64,000 bases of DNA from JBQTIY01 sp052387675 (GTDB taxonomy: Bacteria; Planctomycetota; B15-G4). The position numbers and the translations under genes were made by a program. The notes beneath the pieces were generated by a model that was not told the DNA's origin, did not search any database, and saw only the letters and a program-made list of their open reading frames with translations. Where the stretch lies: positions 1 to 64,000 of the forward strand of contig JBQTIY010000003.1 in assembly GCA_052387675.1 (NCBI GenBank), in the 5' to 3' direction. Positions 17,582-27,200 of this stretch are shown here, piece by piece. How positions within the stretch are numbered: position 1 is the stretch's first letter; each line of letters begins with the position of its first letter.

Positions 17582-19075
17582 ATGACGATCAACGACGATC
17601 CGCGCTTCTCGCCGCGTGAACGCGGCTCGCTGCGTGCGCTGGGCGAAGAAGTGCTGGCCCAGCTCGAGCAGCACTTGGAGTTGTCGCGCGCGGGCACGGT
17701 GCCGGTGCTGCGACAGCGGCCGGTTGGCGAACTGCTCACGGCCCTCGATGCCGACCGCTGGATCCGGCAGGGCGGCATGGACGGCGATGCACTGGGCCGA
17801 TTCCTGCAAACTTATCTGGCCGAGAGCACGCGCCTGCAGCATCCGGCCTACATGGGCCACCAGGTCGCGGTGCCGCTGCCGCCCTCGGCCATGGCCGACC
17901 TCGTGCACGGCACGCTCAACAACGGCATGGCCATCTACGAGATGGGCGCCAGCGCCACGGTGCTCGAGTTGGCCGTGCTGGACTGGATGCTGGGCAAGGT
18001 CGGCTGGCGCGACGAGGGCCTGCCCTACGGCGAGCCCTCGCCCGCGGCACCGGGCGCTGCCGCCGGCTCGCGCCCCGGCGGCGTGCTGACGCACGGCGGT
18101 TCGCTGGCCAATCTCACGGCGCTGCTCGCTGCGCGCGCCAAGGCCTGCCCCGAGGCCTGGGTGCGCGGCGTGCCGCGCGATCTTGCCGTCCTCGCGCCGG
18201 CCACCTCGCACTACAGCATCGCGCGCGCCGTCTCGATCTTGGGCCTGGGCAGCGAGGCGCTCTTCTCGATGCCGGTGGACGGCTGCGGCCGCGTGGACCC
18301 CAGTCTGATCGAAGAGGCCTACGAAGACGCCGTGGGCGCTGGGCGCCGCGTGATCGCGGTCGTGGCCAACGCGGTCTCCACGCCGGCCGGTGTCTACGAC
18401 CCTTTGCCTGCCATCGCCGACTTCTGCGAAGAGCACCAGCTTTGGCTGCACGTGGACGGCGCGCACGGCGCCTCGGCGCTGCTCTCACCGATCGAGCGCC
18501 TGCGCCTGACCGGCATCGAGCGCGCACAGTCCGTGGTCTGGGACGCGCACAAACTGCTCGGCACCTCCACGCTCTGCGCGGCCGTGCTCGTGCGCGAGGT
18601 CGGCGATCTGCTCGGCGCCTTCCGGCAGCAGGCCAGCTACCTCGTGGAGGAGGCGCCGCGCGAGGTGGGTGTGGACCTGCTCGGCCGCGCCGTGGAATGC
18701 ACCAAGGCCTCGCTGGGTCTCAAACTTTTCCTCAATCTGGCGGTCTACGGCGAGGCCGGGCTGGCGCGGCAGGTGGAGGAGCTGCACGCCAAGGCGCGCA
18801 GCTTCGCCCGGATCATCGCCGAGCGGCCGGGCTTCGCCGTGCTCTGCACGCCCGAGGCCAACATCGTCTGCTTCCGGGTGCTGATGCTGGATGACGCCGC
18901 CCAGGCCCGGCTGCGCGCCGACCTCGTGCGGCAGGGCGATTTCTACATTACGCAGGCCGACGTGGGCGGCCGGCGCTGGCTGCGCCTCGTGCTCATGAAC
19001 CCGCTCACCGACGAGGCCGTGCTGGAGCAGTTGCTTCGGGCCTGCGAGTCAATCGCCGCCAACTCTCGCGGCTAG
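17582..19075 (+). CDS. PLP-dependent group II amino acid decarboxylase
   Basis: 497 residues. The pyridoxal-phosphate lysine lies in VVWDAHKLLGTSTLC, preceded by the cofactor aspartate/histidine segment LWLHVDGAHGAS. TPAGVYDPLPAIADFC and HGGSLANLTALLAARAKA are also typical of glutamate/aromatic/diaminobutyrate decarboxylases (PF00282). It removes the carboxylate of an amino acid to give an amine and CO2; the exact substrate cannot be read, with L-2,4-diaminobutyrate and aromatic amino acids as candidates. It follows the acyl-CoA dehydrogenase by 3 bases. Full length with no obvious defects. Confidence 0.92.
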   Translation: MTINDDPRFSPRERGSLRALGEEVLAQLEQHLELSRAGTVPVLRQRPVGELLTALDADRWIRQGGMDGDALGRFLQTYLAESTRLQHPAYMGHQVAVPLPPSAMADLVHGTLNNGMAIYEMGASATVLELAVLDWMLGKVGWRDEGLPYGEPSPAAPGAAAGSRPGGVLTHGGSLANLTALLAARAKACPEAWVRGVPRDLAVLAPATSHYSIARAVSILGLGSEALFSMPVDGCGRVDPSLIEEAYEDAVGAGRRVIAVVANAVSTPAGVYDPLPAIADFCEEHQLWLHVDGAHGASALLSPIERLRLTGIERAQSVVWDAHKLLGTSTLCAAVLVREVGDLLGAFRQQASYLVEEAPREVGVDLLGRAVECTKASLGLKLFLNLAVYGEAGLARQVEELHAKARSFARIIAERPGFAVLCTPEANIVCFRVLMLDDAAQARLRADLVRQGDFYITQADVGGRRWLRLVLMNPLTDEAVLEQLLRACESIAANSRG

Positions 19076-19096
19076 GCACGCGACGCCGCGGGGCGG

Positions 19097-19402
19097 CTAG
19101 CCCAGGTCGATGAAGAGGTCCTTGCCGTCGCAGCTCACGTCGTAGACGGTCACCGGGCGGGGCGAGGGCGGGCCGCACTGGCCGGTGCGCACATCGGCCT
19201 CGGCGCCGTGCCAGGGGCAGGTCACCGTCGTGCCGCTGAGCCGGCCCTGAGAAAACGAAGCGCCACGATGCGGACAGGCGTCATCCAGGCCATAGAACTG
19301 ACCGGTGGCGTTAAAGATGGCGATTTTTTTGCCGTTCAGTTCGATGCACACCCCCTTACCCACGGGGAAGGTGCTGACCGAACCGATTTTCGTCAAGGGC
19401 AT
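19097..19402 (-). CDS. Rieske [2Fe-2S] protein, NirD/ferredoxin type
   Basis: Small soluble Rieske protein of 101 residues. The cluster motifs are CPHRGASF and CPWHGAEAD (C-x-H and C-x-x-H). No signal peptide is present, so it is cytoplasmic, like NirD or the ferredoxin component of dioxygenase systems. ATG at 19402 is chosen because GGAG lies at a good distance upstream; a TTG five codons earlier is the only extension. It converges on the decarboxylase gene. Partner enzyme is not in the window. Confidence 0.93.
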   Translation of the reverse strand: MPLTKIGSVSTFPVGKGVCIELNGKKIAIFNATGQFYGLDDACPHRGASFSQGRLSGTTVTCPWHGAEADVRTGQCGPPSPRPVTVYDVSCDGKDLFIDLG

Positions 19403-19526
19403 CGCGGCGCGCTCCAAAAAAAGCTGAAGGGCGCGAGTCTAACCGCCTGAGCTTCTGTGCTGCCTCGCAATTGCCCGTCGCTACAATGATCTCCCTCCTC
19501 CCCGAGCCTCACCCCGAGTTGCGCCC

Positions 19527-20405
19527 ATGATTGCGTTCATCCTCGCCTCCGCCCTCACCCTGGCCCTGCCCCTGCTGCAGGACGCCGACAAGGCGGCCCC
19601 GCCCGCCGGCCCGACCGAAAAGCAGTTGCTGACCGACTTCAACAAGGCCTTCGGCAACAAGGACGTGGCGCAGCGCGTGGCGGCGCTCACCGCGCTGGGC
19701 GACCTCACGCGGACCACGCCGGAGGCCGGAACCAGCAAGGCCGTGGCCAAGGCACTGGCCAAGGGCCTGGAGGACGACGAACTCGAGGTTCGCGCGGCGG
19801 CGGTCGGTCAGCTCGCCTGGGGCCGCGATGTGGACACCGTCATCAATGCCTTCAAGAAGTTCATGGAGGACCAGCGCACGCAGATCGACCGGCGCATGGG
19901 CCGGCCGGACGACGAGTCCAAGGCCTACATCAATCGCGGCACCGCGGTCTTCAACAATGCCTGCCGTGCGATCTCAAACTATCGCGATGACCGCACCGAA
20001 GAGATGCTCTCTTCACTGCTGCGCAGCCTGCGCGCCAACTCTGAGAGCAACAACACCGCCACCCGGCTGGTCGGCGGACTGGCTCGGGCCACGCTCGAAA
20101 TGGGCACCGCGGACGCGGTGGATGCCGCGGTCAAGCAGACCCAGACGTACACGGGCGACTACCAGGAGCCCGCCGCGCGCCGCCTGCACGAGGCGCTGGC
20201 CAGCTTTGCCACCAAGGCCGGCGCGGCGCCGCCCGAGTGGAGCGATCTGTTCTACGTCTCCTGGCAGAACTGGTTCCAGGAGCACAAGGACAAGTTCCCC
20301 AAGAAGCTCGGCAAGCTCAAAGAGCCGCCGCCGCAGCGCCCGTACGAAGAGCCGGAAGAGCCGATGAGCGTGGACGGCACCGATGGCGGGCCCGCGCCGC
20401 GCTAG
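19527..20405 (+). CDS. Secreted HEAT-repeat-like protein
   Basis: 292 residues with an N-terminal signal peptide (MIAFILASALTLALP). The central region is helical and contains HEAT-like units, such as AQRVAALTALGDLTR and DELEVRAAAVGQLAW, near residues 55-105. The C-terminal tail is proline- and acid-rich. No enzyme motif is seen. Such periplasmic or cell-surface repeat proteins usually act as scaffolds. The stop overlaps the stop of the opposite gene by four bases (CTAG). Function unknown. Confidence 0.85.
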   Translation: MIAFILASALTLALPLLQDADKAAPPAGPTEKQLLTDFNKAFGNKDVAQRVAALTALGDLTRTTPEAGTSKAVAKALAKGLEDDELEVRAAAVGQLAWGRDVDTVINAFKKFMEDQRTQIDRRMGRPDDESKAYINRGTAVFNNACRAISNYRDDRTEEMLSSLLRSLRANSESNNTATRLVGGLARATLEMGTADAVDAAVKQTQTYTGDYQEPAARRLHEALASFATKAGAAPPEWSDLFYVSWQNWFQEHKDKFPKKLGKLKEPPPQRPYEEPEEPMSVDGTDGGPAPR

Positions 20406-21022
20406 TCGCCGACGCTGAGCCGGCGGAACTCGCGCTCGAGCACGAAGGCCGCACCGCCGGGGCGCGGCGCGAACTGCGGGTGAAAGCCCAGCCCGGCAAA
20501 GCGCGGCGTCTCGCCCGGCAGATGCGCGCGCTGCAAGACGAGTTCCCAGGTGCCGCTGTGCCCATTGGGCTGGCCTTGGTCGTCGAGCATGGGCGCGGCT
20601 CCGCTCAGCACGTAGTCCTCGCCTCGAAAGTGCGCGGTGATCGCCACCGGCTTGCTGCGCCGAGCCAGGGCCTCGCCCTCTCGCGTGCTGCGCCAGTCGA
20701 AGGAGACCCACTGACCCTGGCGCACGGCGTCGGGGACTTCGGCCGGCTCAAGATTGATGCGGAAGGCGCGCGTCGGGACGCGCTCGGACAAGGCCCACCA
20801 CGTGCCGGACAGTGGGTCGGCGGGAGCGGGGGGCGGCACGGGCTCGGGCGTTGCCGCCGGCGTGGCCGCAGCCGGGGCGGCGTCTGCGCCGGACTGCACG
20901 CCGGAGTTCGCGTCGGTGCCGATCACGCCGGATCCGCAAGCCGAGAGGCCGGCCCACAGTGCGAGCAGGAGACACAGTGCGCCGAGGGCGCGTCGGGGGC
21001 ACGAGCAAGGGCTGACACTCAT
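20402..21022 (-). CDS. Lipoprotein of unknown function
   Basis: 206 residues from ATG 21022 (an in-frame ATG lies at 21031). A long hydrophobic segment ends in LSAC, a good lipobox. After a low-complexity Ala/Pro linker of about 40 residues there is a compact beta-rich domain (SGTWWALSERVPT, WVSFDWRST, HSGTWELVLQRAHLP). I do not recognise the family. The start lies only 24 bases from the divergent sugar-dehydrogenase gene, so the two promoters must overlap or the transcripts are nearly leaderless. Confidence 0.8.
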   Translation of the reverse strand: MSVSPCSCPRRALGALCLLLALWAGLSACGSGVIGTDANSGVQSGADAAPAAATPAATPEPVPPPAPADPLSGTWWALSERVPTRAFRINLEPAEVPDAVRQGQWVSFDWRSTREGEALARRSKPVAITAHFRGEDYVLSGAAPMLDDQGQPNGHSGTWELVLQRAHLPGETPRFAGLGFHPQFAPRPGGAAFVLEREFRRLSVGD

Positions 21023-21046
21023 GCCGAGCATGTTACACAAGGCCCC

Positions 21047-22366
21047 ATGTGCTGCCGCTCCCTGCTGATGGCTCTCGCTCTGGCCCTGCCCGCACTGGCC
21101 GCGTCCGCTTTGGCGCAAGGCGATGACGGTCCACGACTGGTCGTCGACCCTCCGCGCGTCGTGGCGGCCGAGCGCGTGCCGGCTGTCATGTTGGAGCCGG
21201 CCTTCGGCGGACGCGAGTTCCAGCGCCCGGTCGATGCCGCCCAAGCGCCAGGCGACGACCGCACCTGGTATGTGGTGGAGCAGCGCGGCTTGGTGTGGAA
21301 GCTCACGCCGGGCATCGACGCCGACACCTGGCGCGCCTCGCCATGGCTGGACTTGCAGCCGCGCGTGGCCCGCGCCGGCAACGAAGAGGGCTTGCTCGGG
21401 CTGGCCTTCGATCCGCACTTCGCCACCGAGGGCCATCCGCGCCAGGGCGCCTTTTATGTGAACTACTCGGTGAAGCCTGGACCGCTGTCACGACTGTCGC
21501 GTTTCGTCGGGGGAGTCGAAAGCGAAGAAGTGCTGCTCGAAGTTCCGCAGCCGTGGCGCAATCACAATGGCGGCGGTCTCGCCTTTGGGCCCGACGGTTA
21601 CCTCTACTACTCGCTCGGCGATGGCGGCGCGGCGGGCGATCCACAGAACCACGGCCAGCGACCGCAGACACTGCTCGGCTCGATCCTGCGCCTGGATGTC
21701 AGCGCCACGCCGGCCGGCGGGCTCACGGAGGGCCGGCCCTACGGCATCCCGGCGGACAATCCCGCACTGCCCGGCGCGCCGAGCGCCTCAAAGATGCCCA
21801 GCGACAGCCGGCCGGAAGTCTGGGCTTGGGGCCTGCGCAACGCGTGGCGCTTCTCCTTTGATCGCGCCACCGGCGAGTGCTGGGCCGGCGACGTGGGCCA
21901 AGATCTCTACGAGTACGTCTACATCGTGCGCGCCGGCGGCAATCACGGCTGGCGGCTGCTCGAAGGCTTTCACAGTTTCCGGCTGCCGGCCGGCGAGCCG
22001 CCGCCGCACGATCTCGTGCCCCCGATCTTCGAGTATCCGCATCCGGCCATGGCCGAGCGCGAAGAAGCGTGGCGCTTGGGCGTGGACATCGGCTCCGGCT
22101 TGTCCATCACCGGCGGCTTCGTCTATCGCGGCAGCGAGCTGCCCGAACTCCAGGGCTGGTACCTCTTCGCCGACTACGTGATGAAGACACTCTGGGCCAT
22201 CCGGCGCCTGCCGGACGGGCGCGTCGAGCACGCCACGCTGCTGCGCGACGCGGGCACCGTGGCCTCCTTCGCGCAAGGCCACGACGGCGAGCTGCTCATC
22301 CTCGACCACTCGGGCCCGGTGCTGCACCTGCGGAGCCCCAGGCCGCGGCGAGCGCCGCGGCCGTGA
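21047..22366 (+). CDS. PQQ-dependent aldose sugar dehydrogenase-like protein (GSDH family)
   Basis: 439 residues, with a signal peptide ending near ALAASALA. The six-bladed glucose/sorbosone dehydrogenase propeller is evident from EEGLLGLAFDPHF, the catalytic-histidine segment WRNHNGGGLAFGPDGYLYYS, GDGGAAGDPQNHGQ, EVWAWGLRNAWRFSFD and GDVGQDLYEYV. Family members oxidise aldoses in the periplasm using PQQ; whether this protein binds PQQ is not shown. ATG 21047 is chosen because the signal peptide begins there. Its last 71 bases overlap the opposite-strand bacilliredoxin gene. Confidence 0.9.
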   Translation: MCCRSLLMALALALPALAASALAQGDDGPRLVVDPPRVVAAERVPAVMLEPAFGGREFQRPVDAAQAPGDDRTWYVVEQRGLVWKLTPGIDADTWRASPWLDLQPRVARAGNEEGLLGLAFDPHFATEGHPRQGAFYVNYSVKPGPLSRLSRFVGGVESEEVLLEVPQPWRNHNGGGLAFGPDGYLYYSLGDGGAAGDPQNHGQRPQTLLGSILRLDVSATPAGGLTEGRPYGIPADNPALPGAPSASKMPSDSRPEVWAWGLRNAWRFSFDRATGECWAGDVGQDLYEYVYIVRAGGNHGWRLLEGFHSFRLPAGEPPPHDLVPPIFEYPHPAMAEREEAWRLGVDIGSGLSITGGFVYRGSELPELQGWYLFADYVMKTLWAIRRLPDGRVEHATLLRDAGTVASFAQGHDGELLILDHSGPVLHLRSPRPRRAPRP

Positions 22367-22667
22367 TGGCCTCGTGCGAGGCGTCCCACACGGGCCGCCC
22401 GTCGCGAAAGAGAATGGCCTGCGGCGAGGCGTGCGCGATGCCGCACTCCTGAGCGAGGCCGCGCGCCACCGGCCGGTCGGCAATGACGTCGACGAAGAGC
22501 TTGGGGCTGCTCGGCTGCGCCGCCGAGAAGGCCTCCCACTCCCGGAGCGCGGCCGTGCTAATCGGGCAGATGGGCGAGTGCTTGAAGAGCAGGACGGCCG
22601 GATGCCGGGCGAGGGCGGCGCGGTACTCGGCCAGACTGTGCAGGCTGACGGTGGGCATAGGATCCAT
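22296..22667 (-). CDS. YtxJ/BrxC-like monothiol bacilliredoxin
   Basis: 123 residues with a thioredoxin-like fold. The active-site segment is FKHSPICPISTAALREW, one cysteine in the position used by YtxJ (BrxC). The cis-proline region HASPQAILFRDGRPVWDASH is conserved. YtxJ-type proteins remove low-molecular-weight thiols such as bacillithiol from protein cysteines. M1 at 22667 or M4 at 22658 could be the start. The C-terminal tail overlaps the sugar dehydrogenase coding end by 71 bases on the opposite strand, and both reading frames look genuine. Confidence 0.85.
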   Translation of the reverse strand: MDPMPTVSLHSLAEYRAALARHPAVLLFKHSPICPISTAALREWEAFSAAQPSSPKLFVDVIADRPVARGLAQECGIAHASPQAILFRDGRPVWDASHEAITAAALAAAWGSAGAAPGPSGRG

Positions 22668-22766
22668 GGGCTGAGAAATAGGCGTTGAATGCAGGTGCGG
22701 CGCAGACTATCTCCGAGGGCTGCGGAACAGCCCCGCAGGGGCCGCCGCACCAGGAGTCCTGGCCGC

Positions 22767-23210
22767 ATGATCTACTCCGCGACCACTGAATATGCCATCC
22801 GCGCGCTGGCGCACATGGCCACGCTGCCCGAGGGCCAGCGCATCCTGGCGCGCGACCTGGCCGAGGCCACGGGTGTGCCGCGCCAGTTCCTGGGCAAGAT
22901 CCTGCACCGGCTGGCGCGCGCGGGGCTGCTTGAGTCGGCCAAGGGGCGCGGCGGCGGCTTCCGTTTCTCGCGGCCCGCGCACGTCATCAGTCTGGCCGAG
23001 GTCGTCCAGTCGGTGGAGGGCAAGGACATCATGCGCCTCTGCGTGCTGGGCCTGGATCAGTGCAACGACCAGCAGCCCTGCCCGATGCACGATCAGTGGA
23101 AGCAGTTCCGCGATCGCCTGGGCGACCGCGTCCACTCGCTGACCTTCCAGCAGCTCGGCGCCAACCTGAAGGCGAAGCGCGAGTCGGCGGCGAATCACCG
23201 TCCGGGCTGA
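22767..23210 (+). CDS. Rrf2-family Fe-S transcriptional regulator
   Basis: 147 residues. It has an N-terminal winged helix (YSATTEYAIRALAHMA, then ATGVPRQFLGKILHRLARAG) and three cysteines C-x6-C-x5-C in MRLCVLGLDQCNDQQPCPMH, the cluster-binding loop found in IscR, NsrR and relatives. It probably senses iron-sulfur status, redox or nitric oxide and represses nearby genes. It is divergent from the bacilliredoxin gene with 99 bases between them, a plausible shared operator region and a link to redox stress. No suf or isc genes are in the window. Confidence 0.93.
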   Translation: MIYSATTEYAIRALAHMATLPEGQRILARDLAEATGVPRQFLGKILHRLARAGLLESAKGRGGGFRFSRPAHVISLAEVVQSVEGKDIMRLCVLGLDQCNDQQPCPMHDQWKQFRDRLGDRVHSLTFQQLGANLKAKRESAANHRPG

Positions 23211-23263
23211 GGGCAGAGTGCCCAGACGAGCCGCGGTCGGAAGCGCTCCGCCTGCGAACGCTA

Positions 23264-24172
23264 TCAGGGCAGCAGTCGCGCCAAGTTGCCGCCCATGATG
23301 GCCTCGATCTCGGCGGGCTTTGCGCCAGCGCCCGCCAGGGCCGCGAGCTGAGTGTCGCGCAGATCGGCGCGCCAGCCGCGTGGAAAGGTCGAGCTGTCCG
23401 TGCCGAAGAGGATGCGCTCGGCGCCGTAGGCCTTGAGTGCCAGGCTGAAAACATCGGCCAGGCTGGGCCGGCTCGGCTCGGCGGCGAGCCAGTCATTGCT
23501 CGACGACGTGTCGAGCAGCACGTTCTCGCAGGACATTCCCAGGAGCAGAGCCTCGTGCAGGAAGCCGCCGCCGAAATGCGGCACCACGAAGCGCACCTGG
23601 CGGTGGCGATTCGCTGCCGGGATCAGATCGAGCGGGTGCGCGTAACTGAGGTCGTAGGGCCGCGGCAGGCCGAAGAGATCGCGCAGCTTCACGCGCAGCA
23701 CGCCGCAGTGCACGATGACCGGCGCGCCGTGCTGGGCGGCCAGCTCTAGGATGGGCTGCATGCAGGCGTCGTTGGGCCGGAAGTGGTGCATGGCCGGAAA
23801 GGTGAGCAGCCCGCGGAAGCCCAGGCTGCCGAGCGCCTTCTCGGCGAAGGCCGGGGCCTGCGGGTCGGCCGGGTTCACGATCGTGTAAGGGATGAGCCGG
23901 CCCTGGCTCTGCCGGGCGGCCGCTGACACGGCCTCGGCCTCGGGCGGGAGACTGGCGAAGCAGACCGCGCGGCGCACAGCGTGGCGGTCGAGCTCGGCGA
24001 TCCAGCGCTGACAGTGCGCGCTGACGTCCTCGCTGGGCAGCTCGAGCTTGGCCTGGGCGGCCACCTGCTCGATGAGCTGTGCGGGCGGCAGCTCTTTGCG
24101 CGGTGAGAGCGCGGCCAGAGTCTGGAAGAAGGGGCGTGAGAAGAAGTGGGTGTGGGCGTCCTGGATCTGCAT
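23264..24172 (-). CDS. Amidohydrolase family protein (COG2159-like)
   Basis: 302 residues from ATG 24172. The metal ligands of the TIM-barrel amidohydrolase fold appear in order: DAHTHF at the very start, PVIVHCG, VVPHFGG and LFGTDSS. This matches the 2-amino-3-carboxymuconate decarboxylase-like / COG2159 group, which hydrolyses or decarboxylates small carboxylates. Longer upstream frames exist but the HTH motif normally lies within 10 residues of the start. It is divergent from the LplT-Aas fusion gene, 43 bases away. Confidence 0.88.
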   Translation of the reverse strand: MQIQDAHTHFFSRPFFQTLAALSPRKELPPAQLIEQVAAQAKLELPSEDVSAHCQRWIAELDRHAVRRAVCFASLPPEAEAVSAAARQSQGRLIPYTIVNPADPQAPAFAEKALGSLGFRGLLTFPAMHHFRPNDACMQPILELAAQHGAPVIVHCGVLRVKLRDLFGLPRPYDLSYAHPLDLIPAANRHRQVRFVVPHFGGGFLHEALLLGMSCENVLLDTSSSNDWLAAEPSRPSLADVFSLALKAYGAERILFGTDSSTFPRGWRADLRDTQLAALAGAGAKPAEIEAIMGGNLARLLP

Positions 24173-24215
24173 CGCGGCATCGTAACCGCGCTGCCCGCCG
24201 CTACACTGCGCGTCC

Positions 24216-27200
24216 ATGCAGAGCCCCGCGCCCGGCCCGCCCATGCTGGGACTGAAGACCGCCGGCTTCCGCGCCTTCCTCAGCACGCAATTCCTCGGCG
24301 CCTTCAACGACAACGCCTACAAGTTCCTGCTCATCTCGCACCTCACGGCCTGGGCCGCGGGCGACCTGGAGCGGATCGGAGAGTCCACCGGCATCGCGCA
24401 GGGCGCTTTCGCGCTGCCCTTCGTCGTGCTGGCCGGCTGGGCTGGCAGCGTCGCCGACCGCTTCCGTAAGAGCACGGTCTTCATCTGGGCCAAGATCGCG
24501 GAGATCGCGATCATGGTGGGCGCAGTCATCGCCTTCCGGCTCGATCACGGCCAGGCGCTGGTTGCCGTGCTCTTCCTCATGGGCACGCAGAGCACCTTCT
24601 TCGGGCCGGCCAAGTACGGCTACCTAGGCGAGCGCGTGGCGCCGGGCGATCTCTCGCGCGCCAACGGCGTGGTGAACATGACCACCTTCGCCGCGATCAT
24701 CTTCGGGCAGATCACCGGCGGCCTGCTCTACGACCTTTTCCCCGGCAATCTGGCTGTGGCCGCCATGTTTCTGGTGGCCGTGGCGGTGGCTGGCACCCTG
24801 ACTTCGCTGGGCATCCCGCGCTCTGAAGTGGCCAATCCGGGCGGCCGCCTGCTGAACCCCTTTCCTGAACTCCTGCAGACCTGGCGCGAAGTGCGTGGCC
24901 AGCGCGCGCTGCTCTACACGGTGCTGGGCATCGGGCACTTCTATCTGCTGGCCGCACTGCTGCAGCTCACGCTCTTCTCTTACGCGGAGCTGATGCTCAA
25001 CACGACCAAGACCGGCGCCGGCGCCTTCGTGGCCATTGCGCTGGCAGGCATCGCCTCGGGCAGCCTGCTCGCCTCGCGCTGGTCGGAGCGCAAGGTCGAA
25101 CTGGGCTTGGTGCCGCTCGGCGCACTGGGCATGAGCGCCTTCCTCTTCCTGCTCGGACTCATTCCCAAGGGCGGCTCGGCTTGGCAAGCCAATCTCTGCG
25201 TGCTCTTCATGGGCGTAGGCGGCGGCCTCTTCATCGTGCCGCTCATGTCCAACCTGCAGTTGCTCGCGCCGGCGCAGGCCAAGGGCCGCTTCTTGGCCTT
25301 CGGCAACATGGTCAGCTTCATCGGCATCTTCCTTTCGGCGGGCGTGGTCTGGGCGCTGGGGCAAGCGGGCCTGGATCCCGGACAGCAGGCGCTGGCCATC
25401 GCGCTCTTCACCGCCGGCGGCACGGTGGTGAGCCTGATCCTGCTGCCGGAGGCCTTCCTGCGCCTCTGCGCCTGGCTGCTCGCGCATTCGCTCTATCGCA
25501 TTCGTGTGCTGCACGGCGAGCGCGTGCCCGAGACCGGCGGCGCGCTCTTGGTGGCCAACCACGTGAGCTGGATCGACTGGCTGGTCATCGCCGCCACGAC
25601 GCGGCGGCGCGTGAGCTTCCTCATCTACCGGCACTACTACGATTGGTGGGCGCTGCGCTGGTTCTTCCGCATCGCCGGCTGTGTGCCGATCGCTTCGGGC
25701 GATGCGCCCGAGGTCGTGGCCGCTTCGCTGGAGGAGGCCACGCGGCGCATCGAGGGCGGCGACCTCGTGGTGATCTTCGCCGAGGGCACCGTGACGCGCA
25801 CGGGGCACTTGCAGTCCATCCGGCGCGGCTACCAGCGCATCGCGCAGGACCGCGGCATCACCATCATTCCGGTGCATCTCGACGGGCTGTGGGGCTCGGT
25901 CTTCAGTCATGAAGGAGGCGGGCTGCTGCGCAAGCTGCCGCGGGCCATCCCCTATCCGGTCACGGTGAGTTTCGGCGAGCCGCTGCCGGCGCGCGCCGAG
26001 CCCTGGCAGCTTCGCGCGGGGATCCAGTTCCTCTCGAGCGAGGCCTGGGCGGCGCGTCAGGAGGAGCGCCTGCCGCTGCACTTGGCTCTGCTGCGCCAGC
26101 ACCGGCGCGGGCTGCGGCGCGTCTTCGCGGAGCGTGGACGGCCCACGCTCTCGCGCGGCGCGCTGGTGGCGCGCGCGCTGGCCCTGCGCGATGCGCTCGC
26201 GCTCAAACTCGGCCCGGCGCGCAACGTGGGCGTGCTCGTGCCGCATGGCCAGGACGCGGCGCTGTGCACGCTGGCCGTGCTCTATGCGGGCCGCGTGCCC
26301 GTGCCGCTCGGCGCCACGATGCTCACCGGAGACTTGTCCGAAGCGGTGCGGCGTGCCGGCATCGATACCCTGCTCTGCGATGCGCGCAGCTCGGCGGCGG
26401 CCTCCGCGGCGGCGGCCGGCGCCAGCGGACCGGGCCGTGCGCCCGTGCGCATCATCGACGCCGGCGCCCTGGCCTCGGTTGTGGCGCGTGCGCCGTGGCG
26501 CTGGGGCGTGTGGCGCTGGCGCCTCAGCAACCTGCTGCTGCCCTACGCGCTGGTCGAACCGCTCGTCATGGGCGGCGAACGCAGCGCGCGCCGCGCCATG
26601 AATGCACCGGCCGTGCTGCTCTTCTCGGCGGGCAGCACGGGCCAGCCCAAGATCGTAGTGCTGAGCCATCACAACGTGCTCTCCAACGTGGACGGCCTGC
26701 ACGAAGTGCTCGATCTGCGCCCCGATGACCGCATCCTGGGGCTACTGCCCTTCTCCACGGCGCTGGGCTTCGCCCACATGCTGTGGACGCCGCTGCTCAC
26801 GGAGTGCGGCGTGGTCTGGACGCCGGATCCGCTCGATGCGCGCGAAGTCGGCCAGACGGTGGCGCAGCGGCGCGCCACGATCATGTTCGCCACGCCGCGC
26901 CTGCTGGAGCGCTACGTCTCGGCCGTGCGGCCCGACCGCTTCGGCAGCCTGCGCTTGGTCATCGCCTCCGGCGAGCGCCTGCTGCCGCTCCTGCGCGACG
27001 CCTTCCAGGAGCGCTTCGGCCTGCCGCCGCTCGAGGCCTACACCGCCACCGAATGCGCCTCGCTCATCGCGCTCAACACGCCCGATGTGCGCGGGCCCGG
27101 TGTTTTCCAGCGCGGCGCGCGCCACGGTTCGGTGGGTCATCCATTGCCGGGCGTCGCCGTGGAGGTCGTGGATCCCAGCACGCTGGCGCTGCTGCCGCAC

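Noticed and set aside
21047..22366. Sugar dehydrogenase extended upstream to 20237
   Set aside because: The added 270 residues read through the opposite-strand lipoprotein gene and precede a clear signal peptide at 21047.
24624..26702. Minus-strand frame of 692 codons opposite the LplT-Aas gene
   Set aside because: Antisense shadow; His/Gln/Arg-rich, no homology, and the plus-strand protein is a clear three-domain fusion.
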